Shown here piece by piece: positions 26,252 to 33,885 of a stretch of DNA of 54,191 nucleotides. A model generated the notes under the pieces. It did not search any database, was not told the origin of the DNA, and worked only from the letters and a program-made list of their open reading frames with translations. The stretch covers positions 1-54,191 of the forward strand of contig SVHZ01000008.1 in the NCBI GenBank assembly GCA_015055525.1, in the 5' to 3' direction. This DNA comes from Clostridiales bacterium. GTDB lineage: Bacteria; Bacillota; Clostridia; Christensenellales; Borkfalkiaceae. The position numbers and the translations under genes were made by a program. Numbering within the stretch: position 1 is the stretch's first letter; the number at the start of each line of letters is the position of its first letter.

Positions 26252-27283
26252 ATGAGAAAATATTTAATTTCAAACGAAGGAACTTTTTATAAGGCAAATT
26301 TACATTGTCATTCGACTATGTCTGACGGAAAACTTACCCCAGAAGAAGTTAAAGAGCATTATTTAAGTTTAGGTTACTCGGTGGTTGCCTACACCGACCA
26401 CGACCTTATGGTTTGCCACAACGACTTAACTGATGAAAATTTCGTTGCGCTCAACGGTTTTGAAGTTGAGTTTTGGGAAAAGGATAAACCTGCTAAGGCG
26501 TGGGCTTTTAGAAGTCAATGCCACATTAATTTTATCGCGCTTGACCAAGATAACGATATTCAACCGTTTTGGCATAGATCAAAATACATTATCGGCAACA
26601 ATCATCTTCGCCACCTTGGAAAATTTGATGAAAACGAACCGGATTTCGAGCGTTGGTACGACGAGTGGTGTATTTCACGCATGATGAGAGAAGGCAGAGA
26701 AAAAGGGTTCTTTGTAACTTACAATCACCCTTGTTGGTCAAGAGAAAATTATTCTCATTATTCTAAATATAAAGGTATGAACGCTCTTGAAATTATGAAC
26801 GGAGCGATTCAATCAGGTTTTGAAGATTACTGCCCTTACGCTTATGACGACATCTTGCGCGGTGGCGAAAAAATCTACTGCATCGCGGGCGACGATAATC
26901 ACAATCGCCACCCACTCGATTCAGTTTACTCTGAAAGCGGTGCTTGCTGGACTATGATAAAAGCCGAAAAACTTACCTATAAGGCGATTACCGATAGTAT
27001 GCTAGCGGGAAATTTTTATGCAAGTGAAGGCCCTGAAATTTATGAACTCTATATTGAGGACGATAAACTTTTTATAAAAACTTCGCCCGCTTATAGAATT
27101 TCAATCAATTATCAAGGTAGAAAGGCAAATTGCGTGATGAAGGAAAAAGACGGCGCTATGGTAACCGAAGCGGTGTTTGAACTTAGCAAAAAACACGGGT
27201 ATTTTAGGCTTACTGTAGACGGACCTAACGGAAAGCACGCTTGCACTAACGCATACTTCCCTGAAGATATAGGCTTAATTTGA
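26252..27283 (+). CDS. PHP-domain phosphoesterase-like protein (copy 2)
   Basis: 343 residues from the ATG at 26252 (MRKYLISNEG), chosen because AAGGAG lies directly before it and an upstream in-frame start would overlap copy 1. Metal motifs: NLHCHSTMSDG, YTDHDLM, FVTYNHPCWS and AGDDNHN. It shares long identical blocks with copy 1, including FYKANLH, NDLTDENF and GPEIYELYIEDDKLFIKTSP, so the pair arose by tandem duplication. It carries a small insertion around GDDNHNRHPLDSVYSESGA compared with copy 1. Confidence 0.82.
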   Translation: MRKYLISNEGTFYKANLHCHSTMSDGKLTPEEVKEHYLSLGYSVVAYTDHDLMVCHNDLTDENFVALNGFEVEFWEKDKPAKAWAFRSQCHINFIALDQDNDIQPFWHRSKYIIGNNHLRHLGKFDENEPDFERWYDEWCISRMMREGREKGFFVTYNHPCWSRENYSHYSKYKGMNALEIMNGAIQSGFEDYCPYAYDDILRGGEKIYCIAGDDNHNRHPLDSVYSESGACWTMIKAEKLTYKAITDSMLAGNFYASEGPEIYELYIEDDKLFIKTSPAYRISINYQGRKANCVMKEKDGAMVTEAVFELSKKHGYFRLTVDGPNGKHACTNAYFPEDIGLI

Positions 27284-27294
27284 TAAATTAAACT

Positions 27295-27322
27295 AAAAAG
27301 CAGTTGAAAAACTGCTTTTTTT
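27295..27322 (+). terminator. intrinsic terminator after PHP genes
   Basis: 11-bp stem AAAAAGCAGTT/AACTGCTTTTT, GAAA tetraloop, T tract. Its loop and right arm overlap the -35 region of the next promoter. Confidence 0.85.
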
Positions 27323-27332
27323 GTGTTAAAAT
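27304..27332 (+). promoter_or_regulatory. promoter of malQ, overlapping a terminator
   Basis: -35 TTGAAA (27304-27309), 17-base spacer, -10 TAAAAT (27327-27332). The malQ ATG begins only 8 bases after the -10 box, so transcription should start at or next to the start codon. Confidence 0.55.
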
Positions 27333-27339
27333 TATTTCT

Positions 27340-28773
27340 ATGAAAAGATCAAGTGGCGTATTAATGCATATATCTTCGCTATACGGCGATTATCAAATAG
27401 GTAGTTTTGGTAAAGAAGCAAGAGAGTTTATTGACTTTTTATCAAACTGCGGTTTTACTTACTGGCAAGTTCTACCATTTTGTTTGCCAGACGATTGCAA
27501 CTCCCCATATAAATCTTTCGGGGCGTTTAGCGGTAACCCGTATTTTATCGACCTTCCAACCCTTTTTGAAAAGGGGCTTATCTCTAAAGAAGATTTAGAA
27601 AGCGCAAAACAATCTTCGCCTTACTTATGCGAATTTAACGCGTTAAAACAAAATAGGCTTGAAATACTTAAAAAAGCATCGCTCAACTTTAATGAAGATA
27701 AAAAAACTCAAAAGTTCTTTACCGATTACCCTGAAACTTTGAAGTTTTGTGAGTTTATGGCGTTAAAATCTGCTAACGGCGGTAAACCGCATAACGAGTG
27801 GACTGTTTTTACCCCCGACACAAGCGCGCTTAAACTTTGGAAGTTTATCGAATACGAGTTTTTTACAGAGTGGCTCGAACTTAAAAGTTACGCTAACTCA
27901 AAGAGCGTTAAAATTATAGGCGATATGCCCATTTACGTTGACTTTGATAGTAGCGACCTTTATTACAATAAGAGTGAATTTTTACTTAATGAAAAAGGAA
28001 ATCCTAAACTCGTTGCAGGCGTTCCACCCGACTATTTTTCTAAAGACGGGCAACTGTGGGGCAACCCCCTTTACGACTGGAACAAAATGAAAGAAAACGG
28101 CTATTCTTGGTGGCTTAAACGCTTAGATTTTCACAAAAAAATCTTCGACGGGGTTAGAATAGACCATTTTAGAGCCTTTCAAGATTATTATGCGGTAAAG
28201 GCTGGGGAAAAGACGGCTAAAAACGGCAAGTGGAAAAAAGGACCGAGATTGTCGCTTATAAATGAGTTTAAGAAAATTCAAGGCGACTTTACTATAATTG
28301 CAGAAGATTTAGGGCTTATAACCGATAGCGTTAGAAAACTTGTAAACGATAGCGGTTTCCCCGGTATGCGAGTTTTGCAGTTTGCCTTTTTAGGCGATAA
28401 AAATTCTCCGCATCTTCCACACAATTATATCAATAATTCGGTGGCGTACACGGGTACTCACGATAATAACACTTTACTTGGTTACGTTTGGGAAAGTTCG
28501 GTTGAAGATAGAAATTTAATGCTTGATTACTTTAATATTCCAAGAGATAGGTGGAACGAATCTTACGACGATATTGTTATAAAAATGCTTTCGTCATCCG
28601 CTGGCCTTACGATATTTCCTATTCAAGATTTATTAAAATACGGAGCGGACACTAGGCTCAACACCCCCGGCGTTCCCGAGAACAACTGGGCGTTTAGAAC
28701 GACTAAAGACGGCTTAGAAAGAATAGACGTTAACAAATTAAAATACTATAACGAACTTTATTCAAGAACTTAA
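27340..28773 (+). CDS. malQ: 4-alpha-glucanotransferase (amylomaltase)
   Basis: 477 residues, GH77. It transfers alpha-1,4-glucan segments in maltodextrin or glycogen metabolism. Motifs: RSSGVLMHISSLYG, FAFxxGNPYFIDL-like GAFSGNPYFIDL, the nucleophile Asp in VRIDHFRAFQ, the acid/base Glu in IAEDLGLI and the transition-state Asp in THDNNTLLGY. Normal length. The ATG at 27340 has no ribosome site, and the promoter ends 8 bases upstream, suggesting a leaderless mRNA. The in-frame TTG at 27304 lies inside the terminator loop and is rejected as a start. Confidence 0.93.
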   Translation: MKRSSGVLMHISSLYGDYQIGSFGKEAREFIDFLSNCGFTYWQVLPFCLPDDCNSPYKSFGAFSGNPYFIDLPTLFEKGLISKEDLESAKQSSPYLCEFNALKQNRLEILKKASLNFNEDKKTQKFFTDYPETLKFCEFMALKSANGGKPHNEWTVFTPDTSALKLWKFIEYEFFTEWLELKSYANSKSVKIIGDMPIYVDFDSSDLYYNKSEFLLNEKGNPKLVAGVPPDYFSKDGQLWGNPLYDWNKMKENGYSWWLKRLDFHKKIFDGVRIDHFRAFQDYYAVKAGEKTAKNGKWKKGPRLSLINEFKKIQGDFTIIAEDLGLITDSVRKLVNDSGFPGMRVLQFAFLGDKNSPHLPHNYINNSVAYTGTHDNNTLLGYVWESSVEDRNLMLDYFNIPRDRWNESYDDIVIKMLSSSAGLTIFPIQDLLKYGADTRLNTPGVPENNWAFRTTKDGLERIDVNKLKYYNELYSRT

Positions 28774-28803
28774 AAAGATGCAAGCGAAACGCTTGCATCT
28801 TTT
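28773..28803. terminator. bidirectional terminator between malQ and recF
   Basis: 14-bp stem AAAAGATGCAAGCG/CGCTTGCATCTTTT with AAA loop, between convergent malQ and recF. It overlaps the last base of malQ and first bases past recF. Confidence 0.9.
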
Positions 28804-29875
28804 ATTCAATTTTGCCATTGTTTATTCTAAAAATCTTAGCGTTTTTGGCGCTTAATTCTTCGGGAATATCGGTGAGAGTTATTATCGTTTGAAAGTCAGA
28901 AAGTCTATCTATAAGGCGGTTTCTACGTTCGCTATCAAGTTCGGATAGCGCATCGTCTAATATCAAAATTGGATATTCGCCGAACCTATCATTAAAGAGT
29001 GAAACTTCGGCAAGTTTAAGTGAGATTGCAACCGTTCTTTGTTGACCTTGAGAGCCGTAAACCTTAACGTCTTCCCCACCTACTTTCATCTTAATATCGT
29101 CTCTATGCGGACCAATAGTTGTGTAACCTAAAATTAAATCTTTTTCCACACGGCTTGAAAGTAAATTAAAAATTTCTTCTTCGCCACCGCCTTGATAATG
29201 CGGTGTTTCAAGCGCTAACTCTAAATCGCTACCGCCCGTAATATAAGAGTGCTCGGCTTTAGCATAAGGCGTGAGTTTTTCAATAAAATCACGGCGCTTA
29301 TTTATAATTTCAACGGCGTAGCGCGAAAGTTCTTTATCCCAAAGGGGTAAAGTTTGATGAACGGTATCTAAATCATCGCTTTTCAAAAGGTTGTTTCTTT
29401 GATCTAAAATTTTACGGTAGGTTTGAAGGGAATAATAGTATTGCCTATCCATTTGAGATAGAGAAATATCCATAAACCTACGCCTATCTTCAGGGCTTTG
29501 TTGAATAAGTTTAAGTTCGCCGGGATTGAAAAACACCGAGTTTATATGCCCCATAAGTTCGCCAGATTTCTTTATGGGAACGCCGTTTACCGAGATATTC
29601 TTTTTAGTGAGTAAAAATTCAATTTCAACTTCGGTTAAGCCAAACCTACTATCGCAAACACCTGTAACTAACGCTGATTTTTCGCCGTATCTTACAACTT
29701 GCCTATCTCTTGTTGCTCTTGGCGAATAGCCCGTGCAAAGATAAAACACCGCTTCTGCGCAGTTAGTTTTACCTTGGGCGTTGTTACCAACTAAAATATT
29801 AATACCGTCTATAAAATCGAAAACTGCGTTTTCGTAATTGCGGTAATTTTTCAACGTTAGTTTCTTTACGTACAT
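28802..29875 (-). CDS. recF: DNA replication and repair protein RecF
   Basis: 357 residues, an SMC-like ATPase that loads RecA at gapped DNA with RecO and RecR. Walker A is GNNAQGKTNCAEA near residue 33; the signature YGSQGQQRTVAISLKLAE and Walker B YPILILDDALSELD are present. It points away from dnaA, with a 134-base gap between the start codons. The usual order is dnaA-dnaN-recF on one strand, so this divergent arrangement, with no dnaN in the window, is unusual. recR is about 8 kb away. Its ribosome site is weak. Confidence 0.95.
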   Translation of the reverse strand: MYVKKLTLKNYRNYENAVFDFIDGINILVGNNAQGKTNCAEAVFYLCTGYSPRATRDRQVVRYGEKSALVTGVCDSRFGLTEVEIEFLLTKKNISVNGVPIKKSGELMGHINSVFFNPGELKLIQQSPEDRRRFMDISLSQMDRQYYYSLQTYRKILDQRNNLLKSDDLDTVHQTLPLWDKELSRYAVEIINKRRDFIEKLTPYAKAEHSYITGGSDLELALETPHYQGGGEEEIFNLLSSRVEKDLILGYTTIGPHRDDIKMKVGGEDVKVYGSQGQQRTVAISLKLAEVSLFNDRFGEYPILILDDALSELDSERRNRLIDRLSDFQTIITLTDIPEELSAKNAKIFRINNGKIE

Positions 29876-29895
29876 ATTTAACCGACTCTAAATTG

Positions 29896-29924
29896 TTGAT
29901 TTTTACAAAAGTTTGTTATATAAT
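29896..29924 (+). promoter_or_regulatory. dnaA promoter
   Basis: -35 TTGATT (29896-29901), 17-base spacer, -10 TATAAT (29919-29924) in the divergent recF/dnaA gap, giving a leader of about 80 bases. No convincing cluster of TTATCCACA-type DnaA boxes is seen in 29876-30009. Confidence 0.7.
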
Positions 29925-30009
29925 GGGTGTGATTAGTTTAGTAATTAAGTTTAATTAACTTTATTATACAACATTTTCCCAAAAAAAACTACGGTTTAAG
30001 GAAACATTT

Positions 30010-31353
30010 ATGCAAAGTTACGAAATTATTTGGAAGACCATCGCTCCCGAAATTGAAAAAGTGCTTTCAAGTTTTGCTTACGATAAGCACATTAAAGGTT
30101 TGAAACCTATCGACCTTTACGATAAAACTCTCGTTTTAATGGCAAAGAGCCAAGTTAACGCAGACTTTATCAATCTCGATACGGTTAGACCTAAAATTTT
30201 AGTTGCTATGGAACGCGCCAAAGTTGAAGTTAATGATTTTGAAATTTTTATTGGCACTAACCCTGACCAATACACTTCGCATAAAGCAGAAAACGGCGAC
30301 AGTAAGATTGAAAGTTTACCTATCGACCCTAATTATACGTTTGACAATTTCGTAGTGGGAAATTCTAACCGCTACCTTTACGCTGCAGCGAAAGCAGTTG
30401 CCGACGATCCGGGCAATAATTACAATCCGCTCTTTATATACGGCGCGTCTGGTCTTGGTAAAACGCACATAATGCACTCGATTGCAAACCATATTCACAA
30501 GCACTTCCCTAAAAAAAGGGTGCTTTATGCTACTTGTGAAAAGTTTATGACCGACCTTATTGAGAATATTCGTTCAGGAAAGGCTTACTCTCAAGAGGGA
30601 AAGAACGTTAGAAACAAGTATAGAAACGTTGACGTTTTAATCGTTGACGACGTTCAGTTTTTATCTAAAAAACAATCAACTCAAGAAGAATTTTTCCACA
30701 CGTTCAACGAACTTTACGGCGCTAACAAGCAAATCGTATTATCTGCCGACTGCGAACCTAAGGAAATCGAACTTTTAGACGAGCGTTTGAGAACTCGTTT
30801 TGAAGGCGGGCTTAAAGCGCAAGTTCTTCCACCCGATATTGAAACTAAAATTGCTATCGTTCAAAAGAAAGCCGAACTTAAAAAACACATTATCGGGCTT
30901 GACGTTGCAACGTTTATCGCCGAAAATTCAGACGATAACGTTAGAAGTTTAGAGGGTATGCTTAACAAAGTTTTATTCTCTGCCCTTCTTCACGAGCAAC
31001 AACCCAACTTAGCCCTTGCTATGGAAGCGCTTAAAGATAGCGCGCAAGTAGACGTTAAAGAAACGATAACGACTTCTATGATTATAGACACCGTTTGTTC
31101 GTATTTTAAGATTAAAAAGTCGGATTTAACGGGCAAGAAGAGAAATAAAGAACTTGTTGAACCAAGGCAAATTTGCGCGTATTTGATGACGGAACTTATG
31201 TCTATTCCGCTCGTAACTATCGGGCAGGCGCTCGGCGGTAAAAATTACGCGACGATTATTCACTCAAGAGATAAAGTTTCTGAACTTATTCAAATTAGCG
31301 ATTCTTACGCTACGCAAGTAAACGATATTAAGAATTTAATACTTAAAAAATAA
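30010..31353 (+). CDS. dnaA: chromosomal replication initiator DnaA
   Basis: 447 residues, AAA+ initiator that opens the origin. Domain I is at about 1-85, AAA+ at 110-330, DNA-binding domain IV at 350-447. Walker A GASGLGKT (145-152), Walker B IVDDVQFL (211-218), arginine finger region RLRTRFEGG, domain IV PRQ (385-387). The recognition loop reads GGKNYAT (409-415) where the canonical sequence is GGRDHTT, so two or three residues that contact DnaA-box bases in E. coli differ. AAGGAAAC precedes the ATG. mnmG follows after one base. Confidence 0.95.
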   Translation: MQSYEIIWKTIAPEIEKVLSSFAYDKHIKGLKPIDLYDKTLVLMAKSQVNADFINLDTVRPKILVAMERAKVEVNDFEIFIGTNPDQYTSHKAENGDSKIESLPIDPNYTFDNFVVGNSNRYLYAAAKAVADDPGNNYNPLFIYGASGLGKTHIMHSIANHIHKHFPKKRVLYATCEKFMTDLIENIRSGKAYSQEGKNVRNKYRNVDVLIVDDVQFLSKKQSTQEEFFHTFNELYGANKQIVLSADCEPKEIELLDERLRTRFEGGLKAQVLPPDIETKIAIVQKKAELKKHIIGLDVATFIAENSDDNVRSLEGMLNKVLFSALLHEQQPNLALAMEALKDSAQVDVKETITTSMIIDTVCSYFKIKKSDLTGKKRNKELVEPRQICAYLMTELMSIPLVTIGQALGGKNYATIIHSRDKVSELIQISDSYATQVNDIKNLILKK

Positions 31354-31354
31354 T

Positions 31355-33223
31355 ATGCAAGATTATATACTTAAAAGCAGGTATGACGCCGTTGTTATAG
31401 GCGCAGGGCACGCCGGTTGCGAAGCCGCGCTCGCGCTTGCTAGAACGGGGCAAAATACCGCGCTTATGACCATAAATTTAGATAATATAGCGTTTATGGC
31501 GTGCAATCCGTCAATCGGCGGAACGGCAAAAGGTCATTTAGTTAGAGAACTTGACGCGTTAGGCGGTGAAATGGGCGTTAACATAGATAAGACTATGTTA
31601 CAAATAAAAATGCTCAACCGCGGTAAAGGCGTTGCAGTTCAATCACTTCGCGCGCAAGCGGACAAAAACCTTTACCACCGCGAAATGAAAAAAACGCTTG
31701 AAAACACGCCTAACCTTACCATAGTTCAATGTGAGGCAACCGAGATTTTAACGGACGGGGAAAAGGTTACGGGCGTAGTTTCTAACTACAATAGTTTGTT
31801 CGAGTGCAAAACGGTTGTTGTTGCAACGGGCGTTTACTTAAATAGCGATATTATTTCTGGTGATTACAAGCAATTTTCAGGTCCGTCTGGCTTTTTGAAC
31901 GCAACTAAACTTACAGATAGTTTAATTAAACTTGGTTTTAACGTAAGGCGTTTTAAGACGGGAACTCCTGCAAGACTTGATAAGAGAACTATTGACTTTT
32001 CAAAGTTTTCTATCCAACCGGGCGAAACGGATATTTATCCGTTTTCTTACCTTACCCCCGAACTTCCAGAAAATAAAGAGCCTTGTTATTTAGGTTACAC
32101 TAATAAAAAAACTCACGAAATTATCCTAAAAAATTTAGACCGCTCTCCGCTTTACAACGGTTTTATAACGACCACGGGGCCTAGATACTGCCCGTCTATC
32201 GAAACAAAAGTAGTTAGATTTGAAGATAAAGAGCGCCATCAAATTTTCTTAGAACCCGAAGGGCTTGACACTAATGAGATTTACGTTCAAGGCATGTCTT
32301 CTTCTATGCCGATTGACGTTCAGGAAGAAATGTACCGCTCTATCGAAGGCTTTGAAAACTGCAAGTTTATGAGATATGCTTACGCTATCGAATACGACTG
32401 TATTGACAGTTTAGATCTTTTACCTTCTTTAGAATACAAGAAAGTTAAAGGTTTATTTACCGCGGGGCAAATTAACGGCACGAGCGGTTATGAAGAAGCG
32501 GCCGTGCAAGGTCTTATTGCAGGTCTTAACGCAAGCATGTATCTTCAGAATAAAGCACCGCTTATTTTAGGCAGAGATCAAGGTTACACGGGGGTACTCA
32601 TTGACGATCTTGTAACTAAGGGAACTGACGAGCCGTATCGTATGATGACTTCGCGCGCGGAATATAGGCTTATTTTGCGTCAAGATAACGCTGACGAAAG
32701 GCTTACGCCTATCGGCAAAGAATTTGGACTCGTAACCGAAGAAAGGTGGCAAAATTACCTTTTAAGGCGTGAACTTCAATCTAAAATTATGAAGGAACTT
32801 CAAACGGTAGTTCCTTATAAAGACGCTAAACCTTTCGTTGAAGAAAGAACGCCGGGCGAAGTTATTTCCCCACTTTCTTACGCAGATATGATTAGGCGTG
32901 GCGTTAAAATTAAGGATATAAAAGAACGTTTTAACGCTTTTGATTACGCACCTACCGACCTTTTAGACACCGCTGAAACGGACGTTAAGTACGAAGGTTA
33001 CATAAAAAAAGAACTTGACGCCATTGAAAAGGCTAACAAGATAAAATCAAAAGGACTACCCGTGGATATCGACTATATGAAGATTGACGGCTTAAGAATT
33101 GAAGCAAGGGAAAAGTTAAACGCTATAAAACCGCTTAACCTTGACCAAGCGCAGAGAATTTCAGGCGTAAGCCCCGCTGATATTGCGGTACTTATGGTAT
33201 GGTTAAAAACTAAGTATGAGTGA
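31355..33223 (+). CDS. mnmG: tRNA uridine-5-carboxymethylaminomethyl modification enzyme MnmG
   Basis: 622 residues, normal length. An FAD enzyme that with MnmE modifies U34 of tRNAs. FAD-binding VVIGAGHAGCEAALALAR is at the N-terminus, AAALxQ-like GTAKGHLVRELDALGG, CNPSIGG, and the C-terminal helical domain ending LMVWLKTKYE. Its ATG starts one base after the dnaA stop with no ribosome site of its own, so translation is coupled to dnaA. mnmG is often found near replication origins. Confidence 0.96.
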   Translation: MQDYILKSRYDAVVIGAGHAGCEAALALARTGQNTALMTINLDNIAFMACNPSIGGTAKGHLVRELDALGGEMGVNIDKTMLQIKMLNRGKGVAVQSLRAQADKNLYHREMKKTLENTPNLTIVQCEATEILTDGEKVTGVVSNYNSLFECKTVVVATGVYLNSDIISGDYKQFSGPSGFLNATKLTDSLIKLGFNVRRFKTGTPARLDKRTIDFSKFSIQPGETDIYPFSYLTPELPENKEPCYLGYTNKKTHEIILKNLDRSPLYNGFITTTGPRYCPSIETKVVRFEDKERHQIFLEPEGLDTNEIYVQGMSSSMPIDVQEEMYRSIEGFENCKFMRYAYAIEYDCIDSLDLLPSLEYKKVKGLFTAGQINGTSGYEEAAVQGLIAGLNASMYLQNKAPLILGRDQGYTGVLIDDLVTKGTDEPYRMMTSRAEYRLILRQDNADERLTPIGKEFGLVTEERWQNYLLRRELQSKIMKELQTVVPYKDAKPFVEERTPGEVISPLSYADMIRRGVKIKDIKERFNAFDYAPTDLLDTAETDVKYEGYIKKELDAIEKANKIKSKGLPVDIDYMKIDGLRIEAREKLNAIKPLNLDQAQRISGVSPADIAVLMVWLKTKYE

Positions 33224-33380
33224 AAACAAAGAAGTAAAAACTCCAGAGCAAAAAACTCAGGAAGAAATTAAAAAAGAACAAGAAAAAAAGAAAAAAGCAA
33301 GGGCGGAAACGGCAAAATTTAAGTCAAAATACTTTGAGTACTATGACGATATTAAAATTAGCGACCGCCAAGATTGGTAA
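33216..33380 (+). CDS. 54-residue charged small protein
   Basis: Short frame overlapping the end of mnmG by 8 bases (ATG 33216, stop 33378-33380). It begins MSENKEVKTPEQ, has a long Lys/Glu helix (about 12-35), then an aromatic-acidic tail KYFEYYDDIK and ends RQDW. No ribosome site is needed if coupled to mnmG. Its position directly after mnmG and 12 bases before the next gene, and its clean amino-acid composition, argue for a real gene. Function unknown; I do not recognise a family. Confidence 0.55.
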   Translation: MSENKEVKTPEQKTQEEIKKEQEKKKKARAETAKFKSKYFEYYDDIKISDRQDW

Positions 33381-33392
33381 TAGGAGAACATA

Positions 33393-33686
33393 ATGATTAA
33401 ACACGTAGTATGTTTCAAACTTAAAGATAATTCTGACGATGCAAAGGAAAAGGCAACTAACGTCCTTCTTTCAATGATAACTAAAGTTCCGCAAATTTGG
33501 GGAATTGAAGTTGGGCAAAACGTTATTGAAAGCGCACGTTCTTACGACCTTATACTTCAAGTTGTGGTTGAAGACCTTAAAAAACTTGAAGAATATCAAA
33601 ATAACGAATATCACGTTAACGTAGTTAAAAAGTACATGCACGAAAAGATGGAATCATCAATCGCTGTAGACTACGAAGTGGACTAA
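33393..33686 (+). CDS. Dabb-family (stress-response A/B barrel) protein
   Basis: 97 residues, a ferredoxin-like alpha/beta barrel of the Dabb family. The sequence IKHVVCFKLKDNS ... SYDLILQVVVEDLKKLEEYQNNEYH ... VDYEVD follows the family pattern, including the HVVCFK start and a late His in YHVNVVKKYM. These proteins dimerise and bind small hydrophobic ligands; the job here is unknown. TAGGAGAACATA precedes the ATG. Last gene of the dnaA-mnmG run before a hairpin array. Confidence 0.8.
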   Translation: MIKHVVCFKLKDNSDDAKEKATNVLLSMITKVPQIWGIEVGQNVIESARSYDLILQVVVEDLKKLEEYQNNEYHVNVVKKYMHEKMESSIAVDYEVD

Positions 33687-33689
33687 TGA

Positions 33690-33811
33690 GCAAAACTTTG
33701 TTTTGCAGTGATATTTTTGCTTTGCAAAAGTGATATTTTGCCTTATGACAAAGCGATATTCGCCTAACGGCGAGTGTTATTTTTTGCTTATAGCAAAAAG
33801 TTATGGATAAA
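33690..33811. repeat. array of five small hairpins spaced by GTGATATT-like octamers
   Basis: Five consecutive short inverted repeats: 33690-33706, 33715-33729, 33737-33752, 33760-33773 and 33781-33799. Each is followed by an octamer of the form G(T/C)G(A/T)TATT (GTGATATT twice, GCGATATT, GTGTTATT), with the array ending in GTTATGGATAAA. The stems differ in sequence (GCAAAA/TTTTGC, TTTGCC-like, TCGCC/GGCGA) but keep pairing. So it is a modular array with conserved spacers and compensated stems, not a simple tandem repeat. It resembles intergenic palindromic arrays I associate with gut Firmicutes; role unknown. Confidence 0.7.
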
Positions 33812-33829
33812 TTTTATATTAAACAAAAG

Positions 33830-33862
33830 GCGTTGAGCGAATTTTTCGCTCAACGCTTTTTT
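33830..33862. terminator. bidirectional terminator between Dabb and TIR-FtsK genes
   Basis: 12-bp stem GCGTTGAGCGAA/TTCGCTCAACGC with TTT loop and six T on the plus strand; CCTTTTGTTT follows on the minus strand. It ends both the dnaA run and the long minus-strand operon. Confidence 0.85.
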
Positions 33863-33885
33863 GTAACATTAATTTATGCTTTTTA

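Noticed and set aside
29876-30009. Origin of replication called from position alone
   Set aside because: The gap between recF and dnaA is AT-rich but holds no recognisable cluster of DnaA boxes, and dnaA is not always at the origin. Left as a question.
33690-33811. Hairpin array considered as a CRISPR array or integron attachment sites
   Set aside because: Units are about 22-26 bases, the conserved part is only 8 bases, the variable parts are self-complementary, and there is no cas or integrase gene in the window.
33800-33811. TTATCCATA-like DnaA box at the end of the hairpin array
   Set aside because: A single one-mismatch match in AT-rich DNA is expected by chance.
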